DNA from: Gentiana macrophylla
Taxonomy: Eukaryota; Streptophyta; Magnoliopsida; Gentianales; Gentianaceae
Reading direction: 5' to 3'
NCBI GenBank assembly: GCA_026214975.1
Contig: CM047809.1
Span: forward strand, 28,989,977 to 29,053,976
DNA length: 64,000 bases
Below, piece after piece: positions 33,257-43,853 of this stretch (its first letter is position 1; the number at the start of each line of letters is the position of its first letter). The notes beneath the pieces are model-generated. The model made no database searches. It saw nothing but the letters and a program-made list of their open reading frames with translations, and was not told the DNA's origin. The position numbers and the translations under genes are program-made.

Positions 33257-35698
33257 TGTGATACCCTGAATCTTGTTTTGTTGTTATGTCACTTTCCGGT
33301 CAAGGTGTCGCATGAATATACATCATATATCTCATAAAATGATAAAGAATAAAGTATAATTTTGGTTGAGAAGTGTCACCGTCTCAACGGCAGGCTGATA
33401 TGGCGTTCAGACGGCAACTCTGAACGAAAGATCAGAGTCTTTACTTTAGGCCGGTATCTACAACCCCAAGTATTGTAAATGTATTATAAATGGTAAACCC
33501 TACCATTAAGGGTCCCTCACCCCGATCCTACACAGAAAGTGAGAGAGGTTAATCGAGTAACCTAAGAGCTCCAACATAGGTTGCTTTTTCACCATCTTGA
33601 CTGAGCGGTGTTATCAATCGAAATCAACCCCATTACGGGGAATCGAACCCGACCTCCAACATAGTCCAGCCGTGCATTACACACCCACGCCGCCACCACT
33701 AGGCCATATCCAGGGATTTGTAAAATGTATTATAGTTTTCATGTTTAAGGGTGTCTTTCTATCATGCATAAGATAGGGAATTCATGCTTGTAAGATAGTT
33801 CTTGTTGAACCTTTGATAGGGGAGTATTACATTCTAGCAGGAATATAGTAAGGTTGATCTTACCCCTACTGTTCATGGTAAGGACTCTTGCATCAAAGAT
33901 TTTATAGCATTTTATAAAAGGTTAAACATTTACAGTATTTTATAAAAGGTTATGCTATGTGCTATTGTTTATGCATTTTATTCTTTGAGTTATTGGGTAT
34001 GTGCATTAGTTAAGCATTTACATTTAAAGAACATGGAACTTTTCTGTTTGATGGCCATCGTCTCCGCGGCACACTAGTGTACCGTCTAGGCGGCAACATT
34101 TTTTCCGAAATATGATTCTGCGGTAGTTTGTAATATTCTGGAACTGAAGTAATTTATAGATTTTTTTTGTATGAACAAACTATACATGATACTAGATTAC
34201 CGGACATTAGAAATCATGTTTTAGGATTTACAATGAAAGATGATTTTGATCATTTTTAGTTGGTGTTTAAAAAGGAAATTCATGTATGTTATGTGTTTAG
34301 ATATCATGCCTATAGCGTTCTATGTTGTTATAAACATGGCACTTTTTATAATATGTGGAATCATTGAATGTATGTTATTTTTAAATGTTGAAGATAGGGA
34401 ATCTTGTTGTAATAGCTTGAAAAATTAATATATGGTGTTCAAAAGCATGTTCTTATGTTATTTTGTTATATTGTTATATGGTAGTTGGCATATACTAGTT
34501 ATGTGATCTAGTAAGTATGTTCAAGGATTATATGGTATATGTGATGTTATAATTTATGAGTACTAAGCATGAAATGTAAAAGAATGTCATGAAAGGATAA
34601 TAAAAAGAAAATATGTTAAAAAGCATAAAGAGATGCTTTAAACAGACGTGCATGGTCAAGTATTTTGATAGCAATAAAGACAACGAATCCTCGAGCATCA
34701 TTAGCATCAGTCCTCATTCGAAACCAAGAATAGTGAACATATGATGAGCCGGTTAGCAGGCCCTGACCATGGGATATAATAATGGTCGATCTTTTGGTTT
34801 GTCAAAGTTAAGCAAACTCTCCATGTTGGGCTATACTAGACATTGTGTGGTACTCATTAACAAAGGCAATCAACAGACTCTTCATGTTGGCTTATACTAA
34901 AAATGATATGGTTAATTGAAACCTGAAGTAAAGAAAGTGGCAGGCTCTTAATGTTGGACTATACTAAACATTGTATTGTCTTTAAGTCATAAGAAATGAA
35001 CATGAAGTTAAGTAAATGAGTTGATGAATGTAATGAAAGTTTATGTGCTATGTGTTAAAGTAATGATAGTTTGATCAAGCATGATAAACACTCTTTATAT
35101 GTTAAATGTTAATATACTTATGCATTCACTGTTTGATAATAAGAACTAAGAACTATGTTATGTGCAGCACACCTTCTAGAAGATCTGAGTGAATCCGCAG
35201 AAGGATCAGTGTAGCTTATGGTTCGTCTATTCCTGCAAGTGTTCATCTCCAAGTTCCATGAGGACCTTTGAATGTTAACCCATAGGTGTTGTGCCACTTC
35301 GTCCAAGGGTATCAGTGGACTACTCATGGTATCAGGATGTCTTCACTTACTATGTGATGTTCTATGATCTAAGGGTAGTATTTGTGACATGTGACGATGC
35401 GTTGGTTAATGTTGTGGACTTTTAGTTCCTTTGACTAAGTGTTTTTAAGTTAAGTTTAATTGTGCTAAACTATTATAAATAAGGTTGGAATGTAAAAAGT
35501 TGATGGATGACTTTTAAATGAAAGTAATATGTTTCAAGAATGGTGTTTTAGGAGGCCAAGTAGTTCATTGCAGCTTCCACGCAAATATCGTAGTATGGAG
35601 CTTCATAATTCGAGATGATAAAAAAAGTAAAGATATCCCGGGTCATGACCGAACAGGTCAATCCAAAAAATGCTCAGGTTTCGGTTTGGGTCGTTACA
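33257..35698. repeat. solo LTR with perfect 5-bp target duplication
   Basis: This 2,442-bp sequence begins TGTGATACCC and ends GGTCGTTACA. It is flanked on both sides by ATCAT (33252-33256 and 35699-35703). There is no interior and no second LTR, so recombination between LTRs removed the rest. TGT...ACA ends of this type occur in chromovirus LTRs. Paired phrases of the form ACCGTCT..CGGCA occur at 33380-33430 and 34055-34090. A SINE is inserted at 33489-33717. Short repeats of CTCTCCATGTTGGGCTATAC type occur three times at 34815-34975. Confidence 0.85.
33489..33717 (-). mobile_element. tRNA-derived SINE
   Basis: The minus strand carries an RNA polymerase III A box (TGGCCTAGTGG, 33696-33706) and a B box (GGTTCGATTCC, 33639-33649) at tRNA-like spacing. 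The body is flanked by a 16-17 bp target duplication, TTGTAAATGTATTATA (33473-33488) and TTGTAAAATGTATTATA (33718-33734). The A box lies at the 5' end of the minus-strand copy. It is not a tRNA gene because cloverleaf pairing is not maintained. The family is not assigned. Confidence 0.8.
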
Positions 35699-35774
35699 AT
35701 CATACTAACGAGATCTATTGTATAAGTGGAAGAGAATTAGCGACAATAATCTCCACATGATTGCTACAACAATC

Positions 35775-36240
35775 GTAGTGTCTCACCTCCGTAAAGTAAT
35801 ATCATGTTCACCCTCATATAAGTGTGAGACATAAAGATCTTGTCGACTCGGATAATCCTTTTAGACCAAGCGAGAAAGACGGTCTAAGCAGTTGACCGAA
35901 TTATTTATGACTCATTTAACGCTACCAGACCCGGCCGACTATCAGACGGACCTAAGTGACACACCATTAGACGGCGAGGGCCACCTCTAGACTCCTGTGA
36001 TAGGGACGAAACTGAGACAAGACTGTGGGGGCCGCCTCTAGACTTCTCTTGGAGGGATGAGGGGAGGGGGAGAATGTAAAGTCTCACATCTGTAAAATAG
36101 TATTCTGCTCACTCTCAAATAAGTATGAGACATAAATGTCTTGTTAACTCAGGTTAGCCATTTTAGACAAAACAGTAACAGACGGTCTAAGCAGTTACTC
36201 GAATAATTTATATCTCATTTAGTGCTATCAGACCCGAAAC
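35775..36240 (+). mobile_element. TRIM-like miniature LTR element
   Basis: Two direct repeats of about 160 bp (about 35775-35935 and 36075-36240) share GTCTCAC, AAGTNTGAGACATAAA, GACGGTCTAAGCAGTT and CAGACCCG in order. They flank about 140 bp that ends in a purine tract (GAGGGGAGGGGGAGA, about 36059-36073), the expected primer for plus-strand synthesis next to a 3' LTR starting TGTAAAG. The left interior has TATCAGACGG, a poor match to a tRNA-Met primer site. No coding capacity. Confidence 0.6.
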
Positions 36241-36454
36241 TTAGAGACGTTATAACAGCATACCGCTCTTTTACAACTAAGTTATGACGAGGTGGGATCA
36301 TGTAGTATTGAGTGATCATGTAGAAACATCACTTAACAATACTCTTCACAATTTCCTAGTAATACTAGTATATAAAATAAAGAAAGAAAAAAAAAAAAAA
36401 CCTCAAACTCTAGATGTAATTTAATTTAAACAAAAAGTGATTTTATAAAACTAA

Positions 36455-37169
36455 GGGGCCGTTTGTTAAAACTGAAGATTGAAATCCTGAAGTCTTACTT
36501 CTGAGTAAATTAAGTAACTGAATATTTTAAGTGTTGAAATTGATTAGACTGTTTGGTAACACTTATTATATCTGAAATTAGAATTTGTTTCGTGAGTGTG
36601 TATGTGGGTGTGGGTGTGTGGAGGGTGGGTGTAGGGTGGGTGGGGGTGTTGGTGTGGGGTAATGGGGGTGTAAGGTGGGGTGTGGGTGTAGGTGTGTGGG
36701 GGTGGGTTGTGTGGGCGTGGGTGTGGGTGTAGGGTGTGGGGGTAGGTATGGGTGGGTGAGGGTGTGGGGGTAGGTATGGGTGGGTGTGGGTGTGGGTTGT
36801 GTGGGGGGTGGGTATGGGTGGGTGAGGGTGTGGGCGGGTGTGTGGTGTGTAGGGTATGGGTTGTGTGGGTGCGGGGTGGGTGGGGGTATGGGTGGGGTGA
36901 TGGTGGGTGGGGTGGGGTTGGGGGTAAGGTGAGGGTGGGGTGTAGGTGTGAGGTAGGTATGGGTGTGGGGTGTACCCGTACCTAACATAGATTTATTGAA
37001 AAAATTCAGCATTTAATAGTTCCTCAACCACTTAAAATTTTCCATAATTTTTCTCAGAAAATTCATAAGATGTTAATTAATTAAGAGAGGTTAAAAAATA
37101 TTATCAAACAAAACTTATTTTAATAATCACTTATTATTTTAAAAATAAGTGGTGTAAGCAAACATGCCC
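36455..37169. mobile_element. Harbinger/Tourist-like MITE, expanded by a minisatellite
   Basis: The terminal repeats are GGGGCCGTTTGTTA on the left and, on the right, the reverse complement of GGGCATGTTTGCTTA. The target duplication is TAA (36452-36454 and 37170-37172). Outside the GT-rich array (36590-36973) it holds about 330 bp of AT-rich DNA with no coding capacity. It lies about 65 bp beyond the stop codon side of the ATL gene. Confidence 0.65.
36590..36973 (+). repeat. G/T-rich minisatellite (GGGTGTG/GGGTGG-like)
   Basis: About 385 bp composed almost only of G and T on the plus strand, made of irregular GGGTGTG, GGGTGGG and GGTAGGT units. Long ORFs on both strands here are artefacts of the composition. 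Many GGG runs at short spacing could form G-quadruplexes. The right end reverses to GTACCCGTACC. Confidence 0.85.
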
Positions 37170-37180
37170 TAAGTCGTCCA

Positions 37181-37227
37181 AAGATCATATATGGTTTTGC
37201 CAAAAAAAAAAAAAGATCATATATGGT
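37181..37227. repeat. A-tract with flanking duplication (possible minimal retro-insertion)
   Basis: AGATCATATATGGT occurs on both sides of TTTGCCAAAAAAAAAAAA. A short A tail inside a 14-bp direct repeat is what a very truncated LINE- or SINE-mediated insertion leaves. It lies just beyond the ATL stop codon, probably in the 3' UTR. Confidence 0.5.
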
Positions 37228-37235
37228 AAAATACA

Positions 37236-38564
37236 CTAACTTTGGTTAGTTTGAGATTGAGATTGAGAAATCCAAGCCAACCACCTTGATACAGCCCCAG
37301 CCTGTCGCTTTCTCTCCTGTTGCCGTTGCCGTTGCTCATCTTCCTCCTCATTACTCTTAAACCTACCCAATCCTGTGATTTCTGACATGCTTCTACCTTT
37401 TATTACATCCCTGCCACTCTCATTATTACTCCTACTACTGCTACTTCCACCGCCGTTGATCGATGATGCCGGCGGCAGCGGCAGCGGCAGCAGCCTTTTG
37501 GATTTCACAAACCGATGGCTGTCGCTTAATATGGTTTCTGATTGTAGAAACAGTAATTCCGAGGGTTGTACATCGCTCCAACGATGATTTTGGAATCCGG
37601 GTTTTTCGGTTTCTGGAGCTCCGGAAATTATGATCCGGTGCTCCAGCCGTCTTTGCTCTGTACTTCCGGTTCCGGACCCATTTGTGTGTGCTTTTTCTGC
37701 CAGCAGCAATCCGTCTTTTCTGGGTCGGTTGTCGAAGCATCCAATAGCAACGCTTTCTGGGTTCTTTTTCTTCTTGAAATTCCAGCTGTCTAGTGATCTT
37801 CTTGGAATGAACGACGTCGTCGTCGTCGGGTCAGTTCTCGGTTTCTCGACGATCACTTCTATTGATGAATTACCGCCGGCGAAAGAATGCCGGCCCGACA
37901 CCCTGGAAACTCCCCTGACTTCCTTCGGAGATTGATTGGTCGATGGAATCCTCGATGAATTTCCATTTGCACTTTGTTGCGAATTTCTGCTGTCTTCTAC
38001 CAGCAAAATGTCTTCCGGGTCGACCCGATACCGGCACAGAGGACATGTGGAATGAGCATCGAGCCAAGTGTCCACGCATTCTACATGAAAAGCATGTTTA
38101 CATTTTGGCAGAAGTCTTAAAACATCTGTAAATTCGAATTTGTTCAAACAAACAGCACATTCTAACCCATCTTTTCGACCCTTCAACGATTCAAATCGGA
38201 AAATGGGAAGCGATTCGACCACTGCCCGATTTACACCGGAGTTTTTCCGAGCAGTAACTACCGGCGGGTATGGTCTTGAATCACCACCGATTGAGAAAGC
38301 ATTACTACTATCACCCCTTCTACAGTGCTTAGCATAAAGAAGCAAAAGAAATGTAAAGGAGAAGATTATTGTAAGCACTCCTACTGTTACAGCAATACTA
38401 GGCTTAAACGCCCCTGGTTCTTTCGGTTGTTTCTCCACCGATTGCGGCGGTGGAGCAAATTCTGAGCCGACTAGGAAGGAGAAATTTGTCAGGAAGATGA
38501 AGAAATACAATAAACTAACAACATAGGATATGCCCATATCTATATCTATTACTCGTGTGATCAT
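37236..38564 (-). CDS. ATL-family RING-H2 E3 ubiquitin ligase (ATL42/ATL12-like), intact
   Basis: The protein has 442 residues and no intron, as is usual for ATL genes. It is predicted to attach ubiquitin to target proteins from a membrane. In order it has a hydrophobic N-terminal segment (about 12-33, signal-like), a proline-rich stretch, a transmembrane helix (about 56-78), a basic CRRG flank, the GLD region (about 110-123, GVNRAVVESLPIF) and a canonical RING-H2 domain. The zinc ligands are C136, C139, C155, H157, H160, C163, C174 and C177, with P153 and W167 as in ATLs. The long C-terminal tail carries LEHRIIISG, RWSDVQPSELLFLQSE and RSMSEITGL, which place it with the ATL12/13/42/43 group, and ends in a Gln/Arg-rich and a tryptophan-containing segment. 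Length fits that group. The second ATG (residue 10, 38537) has a better start context (G at +4) and may be the true start. Confidence 0.93.
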   Translation of the reverse strand: MITRVIDIDMGISYVVSLLYFFIFLTNFSFLVGSEFAPPPQSVEKQPKEPGAFKPSIAVTVGVLTIIFSFTFLLLLYAKHCRRGDSSNAFSIGGDSRPYPPVVTARKNSGVNRAVVESLPIFRFESLKGRKDGLECAVCLNKFEFTDVLRLLPKCKHAFHVECVDTWLDAHSTCPLCRYRVDPEDILLVEDSRNSQQSANGNSSRIPSTNQSPKEVRGVSRVSGRHSFAGGNSSIEVIVEKPRTDPTTTTSFIPRRSLDSWNFKKKKNPESVAIGCFDNRPRKDGLLLAEKAHTNGSGTGSTEQRRLEHRIIISGAPETEKPGFQNHRWSDVQPSELLFLQSETILSDSHRFVKSKRLLPLPLPPASSINGGGSSSSRSNNESGRDVIKGRSMSEITGLGRFKSNEEEDEQRQRQQERKRQAGAVSRWLAWISQSQSQTNQS

Positions 38565-38726
38565 GAATCTATGTTCGAATAATATGAAAAAGAAGGGATT
38601 TTTAGTGGGGAGATTGGGTCATTGAGATTGGAGATTCTATGAAATGGGTTCTTAACAAAAGTACAAAAAGGACAAGACAAATGGCAACCAGAAAGGGAAT
38701 TTATCATTTCATTATCCAACAGTAAA

Positions 38727-38736
38727 TATATAATAG
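38727..38736 (-). promoter_or_regulatory. candidate TATA box of the ATL gene
   Basis: Minus TATATATTTA lies about 165-170 bp upstream of the first ATG, a normal distance for a plant gene with a leader of about 130 nt. It is the only clear TATA-type match in the first 300 bp upstream. Confidence 0.4.
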
Positions 38737-39327
38737 TTCATCTGCATTATTTGTTGTGTAAAGAATAGTATAGAAAATGTGACGACGACAAGAAATTGGA
38801 CATTTCATGGTCACCGATAAGAATTTTGTCGGTAATATGATAAAGAAAGAAGCTTTTAAAGCCTGTGACGAGAGGAGGATTCACAAGTGATATGCATAGC
38901 AGTTTAAATCAGGCGCCGCTTTCTTTGAAATGACAAAGAAGAAGACGAAAGCACAAAAAGGGGGCTTAGTTGAAGAAGAGGACGAAAATGCGAACACATC
39001 TTAGGAATTACAGCAAGAATTTGGGTTGAGCATTTATGTGGCTCATTAAGCCATGTAGCCTTATAAACAGGAGTTTTTTAATATAGCACAAACAGCTGGG
39101 GAAAACATACACTCTAAACCATGGGCTTTTTAATTGATAATAAAATGAAACTCACGTGAACTGGTAAATTTTTTTCTCTTTTTCTCGCCAAAACTAACTT
39201 ATATATCCATATATAGTGAGGAAGTTTTTGCATAGTATTTCCATATGCACTGAAATGATGGGAAAAATAATCTATGCTATACAGTTTGAATCCAGTTTAG
39301 AAACAGATGGTCCCTTTGATGCCACAC

Positions 39328-39356
39328 GTGTCTCCACACCGACCGTGTGGAGACAC
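39328..39356. other. perfect 12-bp inverted repeat (hairpin)
   Basis: GTGTCTCCACAC, a 5-base loop CGACC, then GTGTGGAGACAC. It lies about 770 bp upstream of the ATL start codon. Confidence 0.75.
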
Positions 39357-39889
39357 CACCTAAAAATCTCCTCATACAGTGGACATATATTCACACATAC
39401 ACGATGGGGAAGTTTTTTGGTGCACCCACCATATGCGGAGTGCACCCATGTGGCAAACTGCATACCTTGTATTTTCAAACAGAATTCAAACTGTGTGATC
39501 CAGATTTGTTTAGTGGTCAATTAGTTGCATATGGATATACCACACAAGAGTTTTCCTACACGGTGGGACTTAAAATAGGACTTCATGGTCTTCACATCTC
39601 AACTGAACCATTTTGGTAAGCTTCATTGTCTGAATTAGTAATTTATTAATTTCATTTACAATTTCTGGATATGATGTTTTCATATCGTAACAAATAACGT
39701 GTCAAATAAAAGAAAATTTATATTAAGAGGAGGCAATTTTATTTATTCCTTTATTCGTTGAATATGGTGAAATTAGGGTCAATTAGACTTACTTCAGTTG
39801 TTAAGTTGAAACTTTTTTGGTCTAGACTTCAAATCTCACCATGTATAAGAAGTTAGGAAGTAAACAATCTAAAATAATATGAAAGCCAA

Positions 39890-40358
39890 TAGTTTTGTTT
39901 TGGTTTGGCTTTCAGGAATCTTATACTTTTTTTTCTTTTTTTCTTTTTTTAGCCTGAAGTATATGTGAATTTCCTGGTTTGATTTTGGTTGGTCGTGTAT
40001 AGTGAAGCTAGAAGTAAACAAATCAAAATAATATGAAAACACACTTCAAAAAATTTATGAAAATAAATAGTTTCGGTATGGTTCGGGTTGGTCATGTATA
40101 GTGAAGTTAGGAAGTAAACAAATCAAAATAATACGGAGTATCTAAACAAATGGTTTTGGGTTGGTCTGATTTTCAAGAATCTCATTGTTTTTTTAGTGTC
40201 CAAAACTATATGAGAACATTTGGTTTGGCTCAAGTTTGTCCGCTATCTCATTGTTTTCTTTAGTATCCAAAACTATACGAGAATATATACGTATAAGTAT
40301 TTTAATGCAATACAAATAGTTTGTATATTAAATATTTAACAAAACATATATGGAATAA
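39890..40358. repeat. repeat block A, copy 1
   Basis: The block contains related sub-units around the phrase AGTGAAG..TAGGAAGTAAACAAAT followed by CAAAATAATA, at about 39850, 40000 and 40100. The whole block recurs at 42080-42522, next to the same LTR. The sub-units suggest an older tandem array. Confidence 0.7.
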
Positions 40359-41487
40359 TGATGTCGCGCATATAAGTCGCTTATACTAGTAAGAGTACTA
40401 GGTCAATCGTAGTATAGCGATTAGCGAAGGCAAATCAAGGTCAATCCCACAGAGACAATGCAACATTGATAATAAATGTACTAAACTAATTAAGAACACA
40501 TAGAGTGTTCTACGACCAACGTAAAGACAAAAAAGAAATTGGTATTCCCCTCCTAACCTATCTCCTAGCTTGGTATAATTAATCGTTATGTTTACTTTCC
40601 CTGTAATTCCCCGAGTCAATCAGAACTTATGCTTTAATTCACTTTTAGCTACGGGTGTGATTTCCTAACCTTGTTTACTCCATTTGTAAGGACAGTAAAC
40701 GTCTATGTGCAGTTAACCTCCTTCATTGGTTGTATTAACCCACATGCAATAAGTTCTAGAAAGTGTCGTCTCAAGACCGAGAACCTTCCTAGGCAGCTAT
40801 CGACAATGACTAGCACGTTCCTAAAGATTGATCCAGACGATGTCCAGACTAACACTTCACTAATAGTCCTTCATGTTAATTTACGAATACGAAAAGTAGA
40901 TTGGATAGATCTAATCTATTGTTAATTAAACATGTCGATCAACGTAGCTGATGCTGAATCTCTAGATTTAGGGTGACCTAAAAGTTGCCTCGCAATTGCG
41001 ATATAGACCATCGCAATTGCAAGCGAGGCGGTTCCTAATTCTGGAATTTCATATTACTGTTCTGATTAATTCTGGTAAATTACGGATGCGTTAAACATGC
41101 AGATTAATAAAACTACGTAGAAAAAGCTAATCTACCATGGTAAAAATATGAAGGAACGTTCAAAGCTTCATACATTTGATTATGGCGGATCTAGCTTGAT
41201 CAATTCAAGCTAGTTGATGGCTTGGGGAAGGAAACCAATGGAAAAACTCAAAAGCAAAACCCAAGAACTTTTATTTCATATAAATCTTAACAAGAGTTGT
41301 AAGTATATGTTACAATGACTGCTACAGGCTTTTTATAAGCACTGTAAACCGACTTAAACAACCTAAACCCTAGCCAACTTATGCATAACACGGAAGCTCG
41401 ATTTCTTGCTGCCCAAGTACTTGCTATTGCGGATGGGCCTCTGCAATTGCAGGCCTAACTTCACCTTCTCTGTTATCAGTAGATCTC
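40359..41487 (-). repeat. LTR B, copy 1 (Athila/Tat-like), right end cut
   Basis: It starts TGATGTCGCGC, with a U5 block (40386-40455). Palindromic GCAATTGC phrases are at 40991-41026 and 41441-41452. The TATA box is on the minus strand near 41329-41340 (GCTTATAAAAAG). It is interrupted at 41488 by a copia LTR fragment. Its intact sister is 42523-43848. Confidence 0.75.
40386..40455 (-). other. U5 block with tRNA-Asp complementarity (LTR B)
   Basis: In element sense: GTGGGATTGACC, then CTATACTACGA. CTATACTAC is an exact complement of tRNA-Asp GTAGTATAG. The change in GGGATTGA still allows a U-G pair with the T-arm. Confidence 0.5.
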
Positions 41488-42075
41488 TGTTGAAATGGTG
41501 TCCTAAACCCAATCAGGTTGGACCGGATCCGACTGGGTAGGGTCGTTTACAGTCTGTTTAGCTCATGTAATAACTTTATTATGAATAATAAAAGCACTTT
41601 AGTTATTATATATTTTGTTTATCTCAATGAACCAATTATGTTATTGAATATATAGTAACATCCTTAGTGTTGAAATGTGATGGAGAAACGATGATGGTGA
41701 ATATGGTTGATGAGATCTCTATTCGCTTTAAGTAGTTTGATACTTAAATATCTCTAGTCGTATGTACTTTCAAACAGGGCATTGATAGTATGATTAGACT
41801 AGCACGTATTGGATGTCTTCTATCTTATTGAAGATAGATATAGATCTCGTCTATCTAAGTGTAGAGACACTTGGACTGTACGTGGACGTGTATTAGCGTA
41901 TGTTAGACTAGCCCACTTACATTAAGGGTCGTAGTATGTGGCTGTTGTGTAATTATCCTAAGACCGGAGTCCTCATGGCATCACGGTGTGGATTGTCATG
42001 CTTTGACACTATTGAGATTTTCCTTAGCCATGGGGCGATCATGCGAACACTTTTGAGATCTCCCCTGACTTGGAT
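41488..42075 (+). mobile_element. copia LTR fragment between the two A-B blocks
   Basis: It starts TGTTGAAATGGTGTCC and is co-linear for over 550 bp with the minus-strand start of the LTR at 51692-53636 (shared phrases include ACAGGGCATTGATAGTA, TTGGACTGTACGTGGACG and GGGGCGATCATGCG). Only the U3 side is present. The right junction with block A is approximate. Confidence 0.75.
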
Positions 42076-42079
42076 AGGT

Positions 42080-42522
42080 TTGGGTTTCAGGAATCTCATA
42101 GATTTTTTTAGTGCCAAAAATATATGGGAATTTCCGGTTTGGTTCTGGTTGGTCATGTTTAGTGAAGTTAGAAAGTAAACAAATCAAAATAATATGAAAA
42201 TACACTTCAAAAAAAATTTATGATAACAAATGGTTTCGGTTTCGGTTCGGGTTGGTCCTGTATAGTGAAGTTAGGAAATAAACAAATCGAAATAATACGG
42301 AGTATCTAAACAAATGGTTTGGGGTTGGTATGATTTTCAAGAATCTCATAGTTTTTTTAGGGTCCAAAACTATATGAGAACATTTGGTTTGGCTCAAGTT
42401 TTTCCGCTATCTCATTGTTTTCTTTAGTATCCAAAGCTATACGAGAACATACACGTCTAAGTATTTTAACGCAATACAAACAGTTTGTATATTAAATATT
42501 TAACAAAACATATATAGAATAA
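42080..42522. repeat. repeat block A, copy 2
   Basis: It is co-linear with 39890-40358, with the same junction to LTR B at its right end. Some A sub-units are slightly shorter. Confidence 0.7.
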
Positions 42523-43848
42523 TGATGTCACGCATGTTAGTCGCTTATATTGGCAAGAGTACTAGGTCAATCTTAGTATAGCTAAAACGAATCAAGGTGG
42601 ATCCCACGGAAACAATGCAACATTGATAATAAACGTACTAATCTAATTAAGAACACATAAAGTGGTCTACGACCAATGTAAAGACAAAAAAGAAATTGGT
42701 ATTCCTCCTCTTAACCTATCTCCAACTTGGTATAATTAATCGTTATGCTTACTTTCCCCCGTAATTCCCTGAGTCAATCAGAACTTATGTTTTAAGTCAG
42801 TTTTAGCTACGGGTGGAATTCTTTAACTTTGTTTACTTCAATTTGTAAGGACAATAAACGTCTATGTGCAGTTAACCTCCTTCATTGGTTGTATTAACCC
42901 ACTAACAATAAGTTCTAGAAAGTGTCGTCTCAAGACTGAGAACCTCTCTAGGCAGCTATCGAAAATGACTAGCACATTCCTAAAGATTGATCCAGACTAT
43001 GTCCAAACTAACACTTCACTAATAGTCCTTCATATTAATTTAAGAATACGAAAAGAGATTGGCCAGATCTAGTCTATCGTTAATTAAACATGTCGGTCAA
43101 CGTAGCTGACGCTGAATCTCCAAATTTAGGGTGACATAAAAGTTGCCTTGCAATTGCGATATAGACCGTTGCAATTGCGAGCGCGGCAGTTCCTAATTCT
43201 GGAATTTCATATTACTGTTATGTTTAATTTTGGTAAATTATGGGTGCGTTAAACATGCATATTAATTACATCGCGTAGAGAAAGCTAATCTACCATAGTA
43301 AAAATACGAAGGAACGTTCAAAACTTAATACCTTTGAATATGGCGGATATAGCTTGATCAACTCGAGCTAGTTGATGGCTTGGGGAAGGAAATCAATGGA
43401 AAAACTCAAAAGCATAACCCAACAACTTTTATTAACAAGAGTTGGAAGTATATGTTACAATGACTGCTACATGATTTTTATAGGCATTGTAAAATGACTT
43501 AAACAACCTAAACCCTAGCCGACTTATGCATAACACGGAAGCTCTATTTCTTGTTGCCCAAGTACTCGCTTATTCATGGGCCGGGCCTCCACAATTCATG
43601 GGCCTAACTTAAGCTTCTCTCATATCGTGAGATCTCTTCGTGGACTTTTCTACTTCGGCCCATTAATTCTTTTAGCCCGGATTAATTCTTTATTGCTCGA
43701 AAATATGGCATACACGAAAAGCATGGAAAACGAGACAAAACAGTACCAAAGTCGAGGGATAAATACGTAAATACAGATTTGACAACCAAGAAACATGCAC
43801 TAAACAATTGACATGCATTTCACACAATAACCGGACTATCACTCATCA
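42523..43848 (-). repeat. LTR B, copy 2, complete
   Basis: 1,326 bp from TGATGTCACGC to ACTCATCA, with a U5 block at 42551-42613 and GCAATTGC phrases at 43150-43178. The TATA-like box on the minus strand is near 43475. No primer-binding site lies next to its U5 edge; block A is there instead, exactly as in copy 1. Confidence 0.8.
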
Positions 43849-43853
43849 ATTTA

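Larger units (their letters stand above)
38565..39840 (-). promoter_or_regulatory. upstream region of the ATL gene
   Basis: This stretch contains the probable leader and promoter, a CACGTG core at 39154-39159 (in ACTCACGTGAAC) and another at about 39325 (CACACGTGTC). At 39328-39356 is a strong hairpin, and a GTGCACCCA phrase is repeated at 39420-39450. I see no other gene; the short ORFs on both strands at 39216-39619 lack any domain. Confidence 0.4.

Noticed and set aside
33639..33706. Possible tRNA gene (A and B boxes)
   Set aside because: No cloverleaf pairing or acceptor stem; flanking 16-17 bp duplication shows a SINE.
36578..37012. Long ORFs on both strands (Pro/Thr/His-rich and Gly/Val-rich)
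   Set aside because: They are translations of the G/T-rich minisatellite; composition alone keeps stops out.
37375..38337. Several ORFs of 60-100 codons opposite or out of frame with the ATL gene
   Set aside because: They are shadows of the ATL coding sequence; no domain, and the ATL frame explains the codon pattern.
39216..39619. Overlapping ORFs on both strands upstream of the ATL gene
   Set aside because: No domain, no coding signature, short; probably chance in a region with repeated GTGCACCCA phrases.
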